In this document: one piece after another, positions 1-7,059 of the stretch | Numbering within the stretch: the first letter of the stretch is position 1 | How the letters are laid out: every line of letters begins with the position of its first letter | Origin: Methanobacteriota archaeon | GTDB taxonomy: Archaea > Thermoplasmatota > Poseidoniia > Poseidoniales > Poseidoniaceae | Reading direction: 5' to 3' | DNA length: 7,637 nucleotides | Assembly (NCBI GenBank): GCA_018662715.1 | Contig: JABJFP010000206.1 | Coordinates: 1-7,637, forward strand | The notes under the pieces: model-generated | Databases searched by the model: none | Seen by the model: the letters and a program-made list of their open reading frames with translations, nothing else | Told to the model about the DNA's origin: nothing | Position numbers and translations under genes: made by a program

Positions 1-1037
1 CGAGGAAAGAGAACAAAGTGGTCCAAGGCGACCAACTCTTCACCCCCAAGGTTTTGCAGAATCGTTTGTTCTACAAAATTTTGAATGTCTTCCCCCGCCT
101 CGGGAAGAGGCGTTCCTTCCGAATATAATTGCAAAGCCATTGGATGGCCGCCAAGGGCTTTTGCTATTGAAAGGCGGCGCTCCAAGTCCAAATGCTCTCC
201 TAACAAATGGGTTGCATCTTCAGGGTCAAGGGCGGGCAGTTGCCGGTATTGACACTCAATCTCAAACGGGAGCGGGGTTCGGCCAACAAGAAGAAGTGTC
301 GTTGAGTTGTCGCATTGAAACGTTTCAATCATGTCTTTAATCTTCGGAGCGTGTCTTGATGAAATTAAGTGAACATCATCAATCACAAACATTTGCTTCT
401 TATCTGTGGCCTCAAGAAGTGACGCTAATGCCTCTGTATCGTGTGGAAGCGGATTAACAGTCGGAAACCACTGTTGAACGATATCCCTCATGTCAGAGAA
501 CTCATTGATGACTGCTGAGTGGGTTAGCGTGCCCTCAACTGAGGCACGGGCCGTCAGAGATTGCGCAACGGTCGTCTTTCCGATTCCGGATAAACCTCCG
601 AGAAAAACAGGCTGACGTTGCCCAAAAAGAGATTCTAGATCGAGAAGGGTTTCATTGCGACCGATGAGTTCAGTTGGCAGGTGGTTCTGATTGGTTTCAT
701 CTTCTCCCTGCTCAACATCAGCGCTTTCAGGATGCTCAAGTAGCCATAAACGGCCTTTTTCCGAGGCGTGATAGACTTGGCGTCGACGAGACCCGCCCCC
801 GATGACGTGAGCAACACGAACGGTAATCAATTGCTCAGATTCCAACGAACTAAGAGGCCGGTTCAACCCAGAGCGAACAACACCCATCGCTTCGGCAAGG
901 CCCGGGAGTGAAAGGTCACGAGGAACATCCCAGGCTTGATCCAAGGCCTCGGGAAAGGTACCAAGGTATCGAAGCAACTTCTCCTGCGAACGACTAAGCA
1001 TATCTCTTCCATAATGCACTTCCTGCTTCTCCTTCAT
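1..1037 (-). CDS. Winged-helix STAND (NB-ARC-like) P-loop ATPase, C-terminus cut by window edge
   Basis: Translating the minus strand from an ATG at 1037 gives 345 codons open to the left edge, so the C-terminus is missing. Residues about 15-100 look like a winged helix: a helix-turn-helix around LAEAMGVVRSGLNRPLSSLE, then a basic wing (GGGSRRRQVYHASEKGR). After an acidic linker comes a P-loop NTPase opening with ELIGR (123-127). It has Walker A GLSGIGKTT (148-156), Walker B MFVIDDVH (216-223), a sensor-like LLLVGRT (248-254) and GGHPMAL (296-302), which resembles the GLPL motif of NB-ARC/STAND proteins. STAND proteins are ATP-driven switches, and a DNA-binding head suggests a transcription regulator; the sensing repeats expected at the C-terminus lie outside the window. 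A stop at 1041-1043 bounds the start; ATG 1001 (residue 13) is an alternative. The gene is divergent from uvrC. Its target and signal are unknown. Confidence 0.85.
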   Translation of the reverse strand, partial: MKEKQEVHYGRDMLSRSQEKLLRYLGTFPEALDQAWDVPRDLSLPGLAEAMGVVRSGLNRPLSSLESEQLITVRVAHVIGGGSRRRQVYHASEKGRLWLLEHPESADVEQGEDETNQNHLPTELIGRNETLLDLESLFGQRQPVFLGGLSGIGKTTVAQSLTARASVEGTLTHSAVINEFSDMRDIVQQWFPTVNPLPHDTEALASLLEATDKKQMFVIDDVHLISSRHAPKIKDMIETFQCDNSTTLLLVGRTPLPFEIECQYRQLPALDPEDATHLLGEHLDLERRLSIAKALGGHPMALQLYSEGTPLPEAGEDIQNFVEQTILQNLGGEELVALDHFVLFP

Positions 1038-1113
1038 CAATCATCCCATTGGTTGCGTGAACCCTTCTCTTTGCGGGGTTGCCCTTTTGAGCCACCGTCC
1101 CTAAGGTGCCTCT
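1038..1113. promoter_or_regulatory. Short divergent intergenic region between the STAND ATPase gene and uvrC
   Basis: These 76 bases must hold the promoters of both divergent genes. I see no convincing archaeal TATA box (TTTAWATA-like) on either strand; the most A/T-rich piece is the weak CTTTTGA near 1084-1090. The region is richer in G and C than expected for a promoter, so the real promoter elements may lie partly inside the opposing coding regions or be degenerate. Calling it regulatory rests on gene arrangement, not on a recognised motif. Confidence 0.4.
1103..1108 (+). promoter_or_regulatory. Shine-Dalgarno-like site for uvrC
   Basis: AAGGTG ends five bases before the uvrC ATG at 1114 and matches part of GGAGGTGAT, the complement of the archaeal 16S rRNA 3' end. 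The in-frame TAA at 1102-1104 overlaps this site and excludes any longer uvrC start, so site and stop together fix the start. Confidence 0.6.
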
Positions 1114-2838
1114 ATGCCCGTCGACCTCAGTTCGGCTGACCTCCCCAAAGAGGCGGGTGTTTATTTGTTCAAAACCGCAGAGGGAAGGGTTCTCTATGTC
1201 GGAAAAGCAACGCGCCTTAACGAGCGAATCCGGTCGTATTTCGCCTCAAATCCGGACCGACAAATGATTCCGGAACTCGTCGCAAAAGCCGATGATATCG
1301 AGTGTATCGTGACTCAAACTCCCCAAGCAGCCCTGATCCTAGAACGCCAGTTGATTCGAGAGCACATGCCGCGTTACAACTCAATGCTCAAGGATGGCAA
1401 ATCCTTCCCCTACCTCGTCTTGACCAATCATGAGTTCCCTCGCATCATGTACACAAGATACCCCCCCAAGAATTCTGAGCAGTGGGGGCCATTCCCTAAT
1501 GCTGGGGCTGCAAAACAGGTTATGCAATTATTACGGAGGCAGTTTGGAATTCGTGATTGTAAGGAACTGCTCCCCCAAGGATGCCTTTCCATGCACATTG
1601 GATTATGTGCGGGGCCTTGTGTCTCACCTGAAGGTTACAACGAGAATGTCAAGAACGTTCGCCAAATTCTAAACGGAAACGCTGCCGCTCTAACCGACGA
1701 ACTGGTCGCTTCTATGGAGGATGCTTCTGCTCGTGAGGCCTTTGAAGAAGCTGCGAGGTTCAGGGATACCATTCGTGCAGTTCGGGCCACAACCAGCCAA
1801 CATGTCGTTTCAAGCAAAGTCTACCGTGATTGCGATGCTATCGGCCTTGCTACCCAAGGAGAGTTGGCTGCTGTGGTCGTTTTGCATGCAGACGAAGGCA
1901 TGGTCCAAGGTCAAGAAGCCTGGCCTGTAGTCTATGGAGGCGACATCGGTGAAACAATTTCCATGTTTATCTCAGAACATTATACTCACCGAAGGCCACC
2001 AAGACTTCTCTTGAGTCCCGTGCCAATATTTGATGGGCTTCAATCGTGGTTAAATCAACGAAGAGGAAGTTCAGTAGAAGTTCGTACGCCTCAACGAGGT
2101 GACCTTGAAAATTTAGCCACTCTCGCCCGCCAGAATGCTGAAATTCAACTTCAGCGGATGGCAACAAAAACAAGTGGGTCCCTAGAGCAACGAGCTGCAG
2201 ATGATGGGGCAGCAGTTCTAGGATTGGACCAATTAAATTACGTCGTTTGTTTTGACATGGCGCAACTTCTTGGAAGTGAACGAGTTGGTGCAAGTGTCGT
2301 GATGAGAAATGGACGGCCTGCCAAAGATGAATACCGCAAATACGTGGTTAAAGGCGACGCTATCGACGATTTACGAATGATGAAAGAAGTGGTCGTAAGG
2401 TGGGCAAAGCGACAAGAAGAATGGCCCGACCTTCTTCTTATCGACGGGGGAGAAACTCACCTCAGTACGATCAAGAAGGCACTTGAAGAACACGGTTGGG
2501 CTGGACGCTTTCCCTTAGCGGCCTTGGCCAAACGTGAAGAAACCGTTTACCGGGACGGTCATGAGCCATTGGTTCTTGACCGACAAGGACGGGTAATGGT
2601 TCATGCAAGAGACGAAGCCCATCGTTTTGTCAATACGTTTCATCGCAAACGCCGAAGTAGAAACCGATTGGCGGACCCGCTTGAAGGCGTTGAAGGATTG
2701 GGTGCTAAAAAGTTGCAAACTCTTCTTCGCCATTTCGGAGGGAGAAAAGGTATCGAACACGCCGCCGTTAACGAATTGCTTACCGTTCCCGGCATTGGCC
2801 CATCATTGGCTCAACGAATCTATGATTCGCTGCACTGA
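1114..2838 (+). CDS. uvrC: UvrABC excinuclease subunit C
   Basis: This 574-residue protein is close to the usual 600 of UvrC, the nuclease that cuts on both sides of a DNA lesion during nucleotide excision repair after UvrA and UvrB load. Domains run in the normal order. The GIY-YIG nuclease (about 10-92) has GVYLF, LYVGKA and Glu77. Four cysteines (149, 157, 165, 169) form the expected iron-sulfur site. A UVR motif (about 196-224) should contact UvrB. The RNase H-like nuclease has Asp381 (CFD), Asp418/419 (DDL), Asp444 (LLIDGG) and His503 (ARDEAHR), matching the catalytic residues for the second incision. A helix-hairpin-helix pair (about 521-573) includes GVEGLG and VPGIGP. Odd points are a short first cysteine spacing and changed residues in two conserved motifs. 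No uvrA or uvrB lies in the window. UvrC is of bacterial type, so ancient transfer into this archaeal lineage is likely. Confidence 0.97.
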   Translation: MPVDLSSADLPKEAGVYLFKTAEGRVLYVGKATRLNERIRSYFASNPDRQMIPELVAKADDIECIVTQTPQAALILERQLIREHMPRYNSMLKDGKSFPYLVLTNHEFPRIMYTRYPPKNSEQWGPFPNAGAAKQVMQLLRRQFGIRDCKELLPQGCLSMHIGLCAGPCVSPEGYNENVKNVRQILNGNAAALTDELVASMEDASAREAFEEAARFRDTIRAVRATTSQHVVSSKVYRDCDAIGLATQGELAAVVVLHADEGMVQGQEAWPVVYGGDIGETISMFISEHYTHRRPPRLLLSPVPIFDGLQSWLNQRRGSSVEVRTPQRGDLENLATLARQNAEIQLQRMATKTSGSLEQRAADDGAAVLGLDQLNYVVCFDMAQLLGSERVGASVVMRNGRPAKDEYRKYVVKGDAIDDLRMMKEVVVRWAKRQEEWPDLLLIDGGETHLSTIKKALEEHGWAGRFPLAALAKREETVYRDGHEPLVLDRQGRVMVHARDEAHRFVNTFHRKRRSRNRLADPLEGVEGLGAKKLQTLLRHFGGRKGIEHAAVNELLTVPGIGPSLAQRIYDSLH

Positions 2839-2841
2839 ACA

Positions 2842-5800
2842 TCAGTAGTCATCTATTGAGGCCATGTCCTCTATGGACTCGCCACGCCGAAGCCCTGGGC
2901 TGGAAAAACCTACGAGGTCAGAAAATTCACTGTCTCCAAGTTGAGCCTTGTTGATGTTGCTTTCTCGCTGCTTCAATCGATTCTTTTTCGCCTTCTTCTT
3001 TCTGCGACGGCGCCGTATAAACAACACCAGCAGGAGAATTACGATGGTTGGATAAATCCAGAATTGAACTAAGAAATACATCCAACTGACATGTATTGTG
3101 TATGAAATATCATCACTGAATGTACCTGGTGGGATCACATAAGTTACGGTTTGGCGACCCCCATCTTCAGTCACTTTGAGATTACCTGATGTTGAGTTCC
3201 AATCTTGAATTTCAACCCCCCAAGGAAGTGTAAAAGAAATCGGCCCCGACATTTCAATCTCATAATCCTCCTCAACTGTTGTGTCAACTGCAGGGATGCT
3301 GAATTCATTGGGGTAACTGACTCCCTTCATACTGAACATCGAGTTCGTAATTCCTGAGGTAAGTGCATTGGTTGCCCATCCCATCGGTTGAATCAACGAA
3401 GTCGTCAAAGCATCTGCGACAACGTCAATGCCGATTCCTAAGAGAGGATTACTATCGTCGGTTCCTATTTCATCCGTATTGACGTCCAGCCCGACTGTGA
3501 ATGTTACCCTTGGTATGGTAACTTTCAGCGTAATGGGTTCTTCGTCAGATATAGTTTCATCAGGGGCCTCGATTCCTGAGATTTTGGTTTTCAATTCAAA
3601 ACCGCTTAAGTCCATTCTCTCTATGCTCTCATTTGATTCAATTTCAGTTCCAATTTCATGAATCGTGTCGGTTATGGTTTCTCCGAAAAGTTCGGTGAAG
3701 TCTTTCATTCCTTGCCGTGTAGCCGTCAGCGTGATATTTTTGTCACCAAGTGGAACTGTTGTATTTAGCGGCTGATCCATCCTGCTGGAGAGATCAATGA
3801 CGAGGCGAATCAGGTCTGAAGGAATTGCTTCCATGGTAACTTTGGTCTTTTCATCTTGAGGGAGGTCATCAATAGGGATTCCAATTCGGTAAATACTGAG
3901 TTCTGCATCCAAGGCAAAGGTGAAACTAACGGACTGACTCCATTCATTCAAACTGAATTTTTCCCAATCCAGGTCTATTTTACTGTTTATGCATGTGGTT
4001 TGGTTTGCATAACAGATAACATCACCTTCTTCGTTCTTGATTTCACTTTCCCATGAGTAAGAGGGCCCTGTTCCTGTAAACGAAATATCTGTGCTCTGTG
4101 TTCCTTCAATCGTTTTTGTTAAGATGATTTTGGAGCTTCCATCCAGGGTAGTGATCCAAGATGGGACAAGGATTTCAACGGTTAATTCGGATGGTGGAAG
4201 CCCATCTGGTATGATATCGTCGAGATAACTTGAGTCAAGAACGGTTTCAAGCGTGATTCCTGAGTTCATCAAACGCTCCAAATCGTTTTGCTGTACTCCT
4301 CCAAGGAAGTCGTCTATCATTTCATTGGTGTTGTATTCCTTGAGAATGCTTATGAGGCTCATGTTTTGAATCGGAGCGCTAGTTGTCTGAAGGTAAACCG
4401 GATATGTTGCATCCATTGCGACCGAACCTTCGAGGCAATAGTTCAACTCTTGACCCGACACTACAGGTTCTGAGCAACCTGCTGAGTGTGTGTAATTAAG
4501 CCCCCCTGGCTGTTCAAAATTCCCGGTTCCATCCGCTTCAGAAACCCATTCAAGGTCGCTCATTGTAATGGTTCCCACGCCTGCTACGGTAGAACCAATT
4601 CCCTCCACAATATCTCCAATCGGGAACTGATCGGTAAACTGTGTGAGGTCAACGATGCCGTTATGGTAGGCAAGACGAATTCCATCGGAAGTAATCAGTG
4701 GAATGCTTGCATCCGAGGAAACTTCAAACATATTGACTCCCCAATCGGACAATGTTGCTTCATCCAAATAGTACAGGCCTGCTACAAAATCAATCGTGGC
4801 CGCATTTTCATCCCGTAAATCCAAAACCAAGTTCAGGTCAAGGGCTTTTGTTCCTTCAGCGACCCAAACCGTAGGGGTTTCTGATGAGTTGCGATGTCCC
4901 ATTTTCAGGTCAACAGTTTGGAGTAAATCAGTGTCCGCTTCTTGAGCGTTGAGGTGGTTCATAGACCACTCAGCAGCCCAATAACTCGGAGGTCCATTAC
5001 GAGCAACCTTTGACCCGTTATCGTCAACTGACAAGACCGTAGAGTATGCAGGGGGGTTGATGATGAAATCTGCTTTGTGACCTGGTTGTGTTGTCAACTC
5101 AAACCCGGTGTTAATGTCTGCACCCATGGTCAAAAGTCCCTTGTAGGTGCGCTCAAGGTCTAAATTTTCATTGCCTGCGAGATTGAAATTTGAGGATACC
5201 AATTCTACCGAAGCCATGGCTGTAAAACACAAGGGGGGTTCAAACACGTTGTCTTGACTGGCGCCTTCCGCAGCAGAGTCGGTTGTTTCATCTGTTGAGC
5301 ATTGTATAACGGTGCCTGCGTTGGTATATTGATTCACATAATTCGTACTCAGGCTCGTCACGGTTCCAAACCCACTTGTAAGAGCTTCTTCAATGGCATC
5401 ATTGACTTCGTTTTTCAGTTTTTGACCCACTGTCGGAGTTCCACTTCCGCCAGTTTCCGTGTTAAACATTTCACGAATTAAATCAGCAGGTGCTCCGTCA
5501 TTAGAATCAAGTCCATCGGTGTTTTCAAGGGTGTTTCCCACAATTGTCCCAGAGCCAAGCCCAAGCGAATCTCGTTCAAATTCACGAACAGCCCAGGTGA
5601 GTTCAAGTTCGATAGTTTGGGTTGAAACCAAATCAAAAACATACATTCCTTCTACCCAATCCTGACGATTGGGAGTCATGTCCTCGGCGTGGTCGTATTC
5701 ATCACACTCACCACCGAGAGAACTGCAAGATTGCATTCCAGCGGCACTTGCAAGAGGGGCCCAAATCTGAAGAAAAAGGAATCCGACCAGAAGAGTTGGA

Positions 5801-5844
5801 ATGAGCGGGTTTGCGCGATTCTTCCCGAAGAGTAGTTCCGACAT
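2842..5844 (-). CDS. Large secreted surface protein with one C-terminal membrane anchor, function unknown
   Basis: I do not recognise the family of this 1000-residue protein. It begins with a clear signal peptide: basic n-region (K8, R10), hydrophobic core about 14-31 and an ASA cleavage site near 34/35. An ectodomain of almost 890 residues follows, rich in Ser, Thr, Asp and alternating beta-type sequence. One membrane segment (about 919-943) leads into a strong basic stop-transfer run (944-957) and a cytoplasmic tail ending in acidic IEDMASIDDY. The protein should be type I: outside N-terminus, inside C-terminus. Eight cysteines form four close pairs (40/47, 182/206, 457/470, 611/618), suggesting disulfides. 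There are nine NxS/T sequons. Residues about 860-918 read like an Ig-type beta-sandwich beside the membrane (LPWGVEIQDW, YVIPPGT). The frame stays open upstream to 6015, but I chose ATG 5844 because the signal peptide starts there; ATG 5886 is possible. A surface adhesion, envelope or binding role is inference. Confidence 0.88.
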   Translation of the reverse strand: MSELLFGKNRANPLIPTLLVGFLFLQIWAPLASAAGMQSCSSLGGECDEYDHAEDMTPNRQDWVEGMYVFDLVSTQTIELELTWAVREFERDSLGLGSGTIVGNTLENTDGLDSNDGAPADLIREMFNTETGGSGTPTVGQKLKNEVNDAIEEALTSGFGTVTSLSTNYVNQYTNAGTVIQCSTDETTDSAAEGASQDNVFEPPLCFTAMASVELVSSNFNLAGNENLDLERTYKGLLTMGADINTGFELTTQPGHKADFIINPPAYSTVLSVDDNGSKVARNGPPSYWAAEWSMNHLNAQEADTDLLQTVDLKMGHRNSSETPTVWVAEGTKALDLNLVLDLRDENAATIDFVAGLYYLDEATLSDWGVNMFEVSSDASIPLITSDGIRLAYHNGIVDLTQFTDQFPIGDIVEGIGSTVAGVGTITMSDLEWVSEADGTGNFEQPGGLNYTHSAGCSEPVVSGQELNYCLEGSVAMDATYPVYLQTTSAPIQNMSLISILKEYNTNEMIDDFLGGVQQNDLERLMNSGITLETVLDSSYLDDIIPDGLPPSELTVEILVPSWITTLDGSSKIILTKTIEGTQSTDISFTGTGPSYSWESEIKNEEGDVICYANQTTCINSKIDLDWEKFSLNEWSQSVSFTFALDAELSIYRIGIPIDDLPQDEKTKVTMEAIPSDLIRLVIDLSSRMDQPLNTTVPLGDKNITLTATRQGMKDFTELFGETITDTIHEIGTEIESNESIERMDLSGFELKTKISGIEAPDETISDEEPITLKVTIPRVTFTVGLDVNTDEIGTDDSNPLLGIGIDVVADALTTSLIQPMGWATNALTSGITNSMFSMKGVSYPNEFSIPAVDTTVEEDYEIEMSGPISFTLPWGVEIQDWNSTSGNLKVTEDGGRQTVTYVIPPGTFSDDISYTIHVSWMYFLVQFWIYPTIVILLLVLFIRRRRRKKKAKKNRLKQRESNINKAQLGDSEFSDLVGFSSPGLRRGESIEDMASIDDY

Positions 5845-5860
5845 CGTATGCGCTATGAAC

Positions 5861-5881
5861 GGGAACTTGAAAGGAGTTCCC
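5861..5881. repeat. Perfect 7-bp inverted repeat between divergent genes
   Basis: GGGAACT (5861-5867) and AGTTCCC (5875-5881) are exact reverse complements around a seven-base centre. The site sits between the minus-strand surface-protein gene and the plus-strand TYW2 gene. As DNA it could be an operator for both; as RNA it could form a hairpin in the TYW2 leader, with the ribosome-binding AAGG in the loop. No known regulator site is recognised. Confidence 0.55.
5871..5876 (+). promoter_or_regulatory. Shine-Dalgarno-like AAGGAG upstream of the TYW2 gene
   Basis: AAGGAG is a strong match to the archaeal ribosome-binding consensus. It stands eight bases before an ATG at 5885 that opens a four-codon ORF (Met-Pro-Leu-Pro), whose TGA at 5897-5899 overlaps the proposed TYW2 ATG at 5896 as ATGA. 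The 19-base spacing to 5896 is too long for direct use, so coupled translation through the mini-ORF is one reading; chance is the other. Confidence 0.4.
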
Positions 5882-5895
5882 CTCATGCCCCTACC

Positions 5896-7059
5896 ATGAA
5901 CCATGAGGAAATCGGTCACCCGTTCCTCGCTGTTCATCGTAGTATGGGAGAGCAAATTCACGCCCTGCTCAAATCCAATGAAGTTTTGCATTCTCACATC
6001 TCTCCGGTTGAACATGGAGACGATTTCATTGCTTTCCCTCTTCGTTCAGTGGATTTCTCGGAACTCTTGAAGAACGAAATTTCAGCCATAACAAATCAAC
6101 CTCTGCGGCTGATAAAACGCACCCCCCATGTGATGGAAAAGGTTGACCCGCACGAACGGATTCAAGAGGTGGTGAAACATTGGTTGAAGCAATTGGCTCC
6201 TAACGAAGCCTTGGCCGACCAGGGAGCATTCTTGGATACACTTCCCTACAAATGGGAGCGCCTTGGAGAACTCATTCTCTTTCCTTCGGGTAGTTTCGGT
6301 CAGAACATTTTGACGGAAACCTCCAAAGAAGAACAACACAACCTCTGGGGTGCAATTGCTTCCGCACTGAATGCAACAAGTGTTGGCATTCAATCACCTA
6401 TTGCCAAGGATAGAGTTCGTTCATCACAAGCGGTTCTTCTTCACGGCACGTCACATGTGAACTTCATCGACCATGGAATTCACTATGAATTTGATGCGTG
6501 CAAGGTCATGTTTTCTTCCGGCAACGTCACAGAACGCAGACGGATTGGGTCAATGGATATGACTGGCGAAACCATCGTTGACGCTTATGCAGGGGTTGGG
6601 TACTACTCGTTTCCTATGCTCATCAATGCTGGCGCTGAACATGTCCATGCGTGTGAAATGAATCCACCATCCATTGACGGTTTGCTTCGCGGAGCGGAAG
6701 CAAACGGCATTGCTGACAAGATTACCGTTTATCCTGGAGACAATCAGAACTCACTCTCACAACTCAAAGGAATCGCTGACCGATGTCATCTTGGCTTACT
6801 TCCATCATCAGAAGCCGTTTGGGGAATGTGCCTCCAAGCCCTCAAAACAAAGGGAGGATGGTTACATGTCCATATGAACGTAAAGGAAGAAGAAATTGGC
6901 GATTGGAAAGCCAATACGATTCATCAATTTCAGTCGCTAAGTGATACGATGGGGCTTGGGTTTTCAATTCGAGGCGACCATCTTGAACGCGTTAAATGGT
7001 ATGCCCCTCATGTACGTCATGTGGTATTTGATGTTGAATGTCGACCCTACGAATCATGA
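5896..7059 (+). CDS. tyw2: TYW2-like tRNA-Phe wyosine-pathway aminocarboxypropyltransferase (Trm5/TYW2 family)
   Basis: This 387-residue protein belongs to the Trm5/TYW2 family. TYW2 (archaeal Taw2) moves the 3-amino-3-carboxypropyl group of S-adenosylmethionine onto the tricyclic base at position 37 of tRNA-Phe, a cytoplasmic step that supports reading-frame maintenance. The N-terminal part (about 10-110) is weakly conserved. LPYKWERLGELILFP (116-130) and FSSGNVTER (206-214) match the shared family core. The SAM-binding Rossmann fold has DAYAGVGYYS (229-238), acidic HACE (251-254) and GDN (281-283). LGLLPSSE (299-306) follows the TYW2 form (GLIPSS) rather than the NLP-type motif of the Trm5 m1G methyltransferase. 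The end, WYAPHVRHVVFDVECRP (368-384), also resembles eukaryotic TYW2. I chose ATG 5896 because conservation begins just after it and the inverted repeat lies upstream; ATG 5848 would add 16 unconserved residues. No TYW1 or TYW3 partner lies in the window. Confidence 0.88.
   Translation: MNHEEIGHPFLAVHRSMGEQIHALLKSNEVLHSHISPVEHGDDFIAFPLRSVDFSELLKNEISAITNQPLRLIKRTPHVMEKVDPHERIQEVVKHWLKQLAPNEALADQGAFLDTLPYKWERLGELILFPSGSFGQNILTETSKEEQHNLWGAIASALNATSVGIQSPIAKDRVRSSQAVLLHGTSHVNFIDHGIHYEFDACKVMFSSGNVTERRRIGSMDMTGETIVDAYAGVGYYSFPMLINAGAEHVHACEMNPPSIDGLLRGAEANGIADKITVYPGDNQNSLSQLKGIADRCHLGLLPSSEAVWGMCLQALKTKGGWLHVHMNVKEEEIGDWKANTIHQFQSLSDTMGLGFSIRGDHLERVKWYAPHVRHVVFDVECRPYES

Noticed and set aside
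1461..1467. Run of seven C in uvrC as a possible frameshift or slippage site
   Set aside because: The UvrC frame reads on through it with matching conserved sequence on both sides (FPRIMYTRYPPK, then WGPFPNAG), so no shift is needed.
1967..2293. 108-codon open frame on the minus strand inside uvrC
   Set aside because: It is antisense to a well-conserved part of UvrC, has no recognisable domain or ribosome-binding site, and is explained by codon bias of the real gene.
2839..2841. Possible bidirectional terminator between uvrC and the surface-protein gene
   Set aside because: Only three bases separate the two stops, and I see neither a strong hairpin nor a T-rich run around them.
4486..4818. 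110-codon plus-strand frame inside the large surface-protein gene
   Set aside because: It lies antisense to a continuous coding frame and its translation shows no domain, signal or membrane pattern; it is a shadow frame.
6082..6393. 103-codon minus-strand frame inside the TYW2 gene, with several cysteines
   Set aside because: The CxxC-like cysteines arise from antisense of ordinary codons; the plus-strand frame carries clear family motifs through the same interval.
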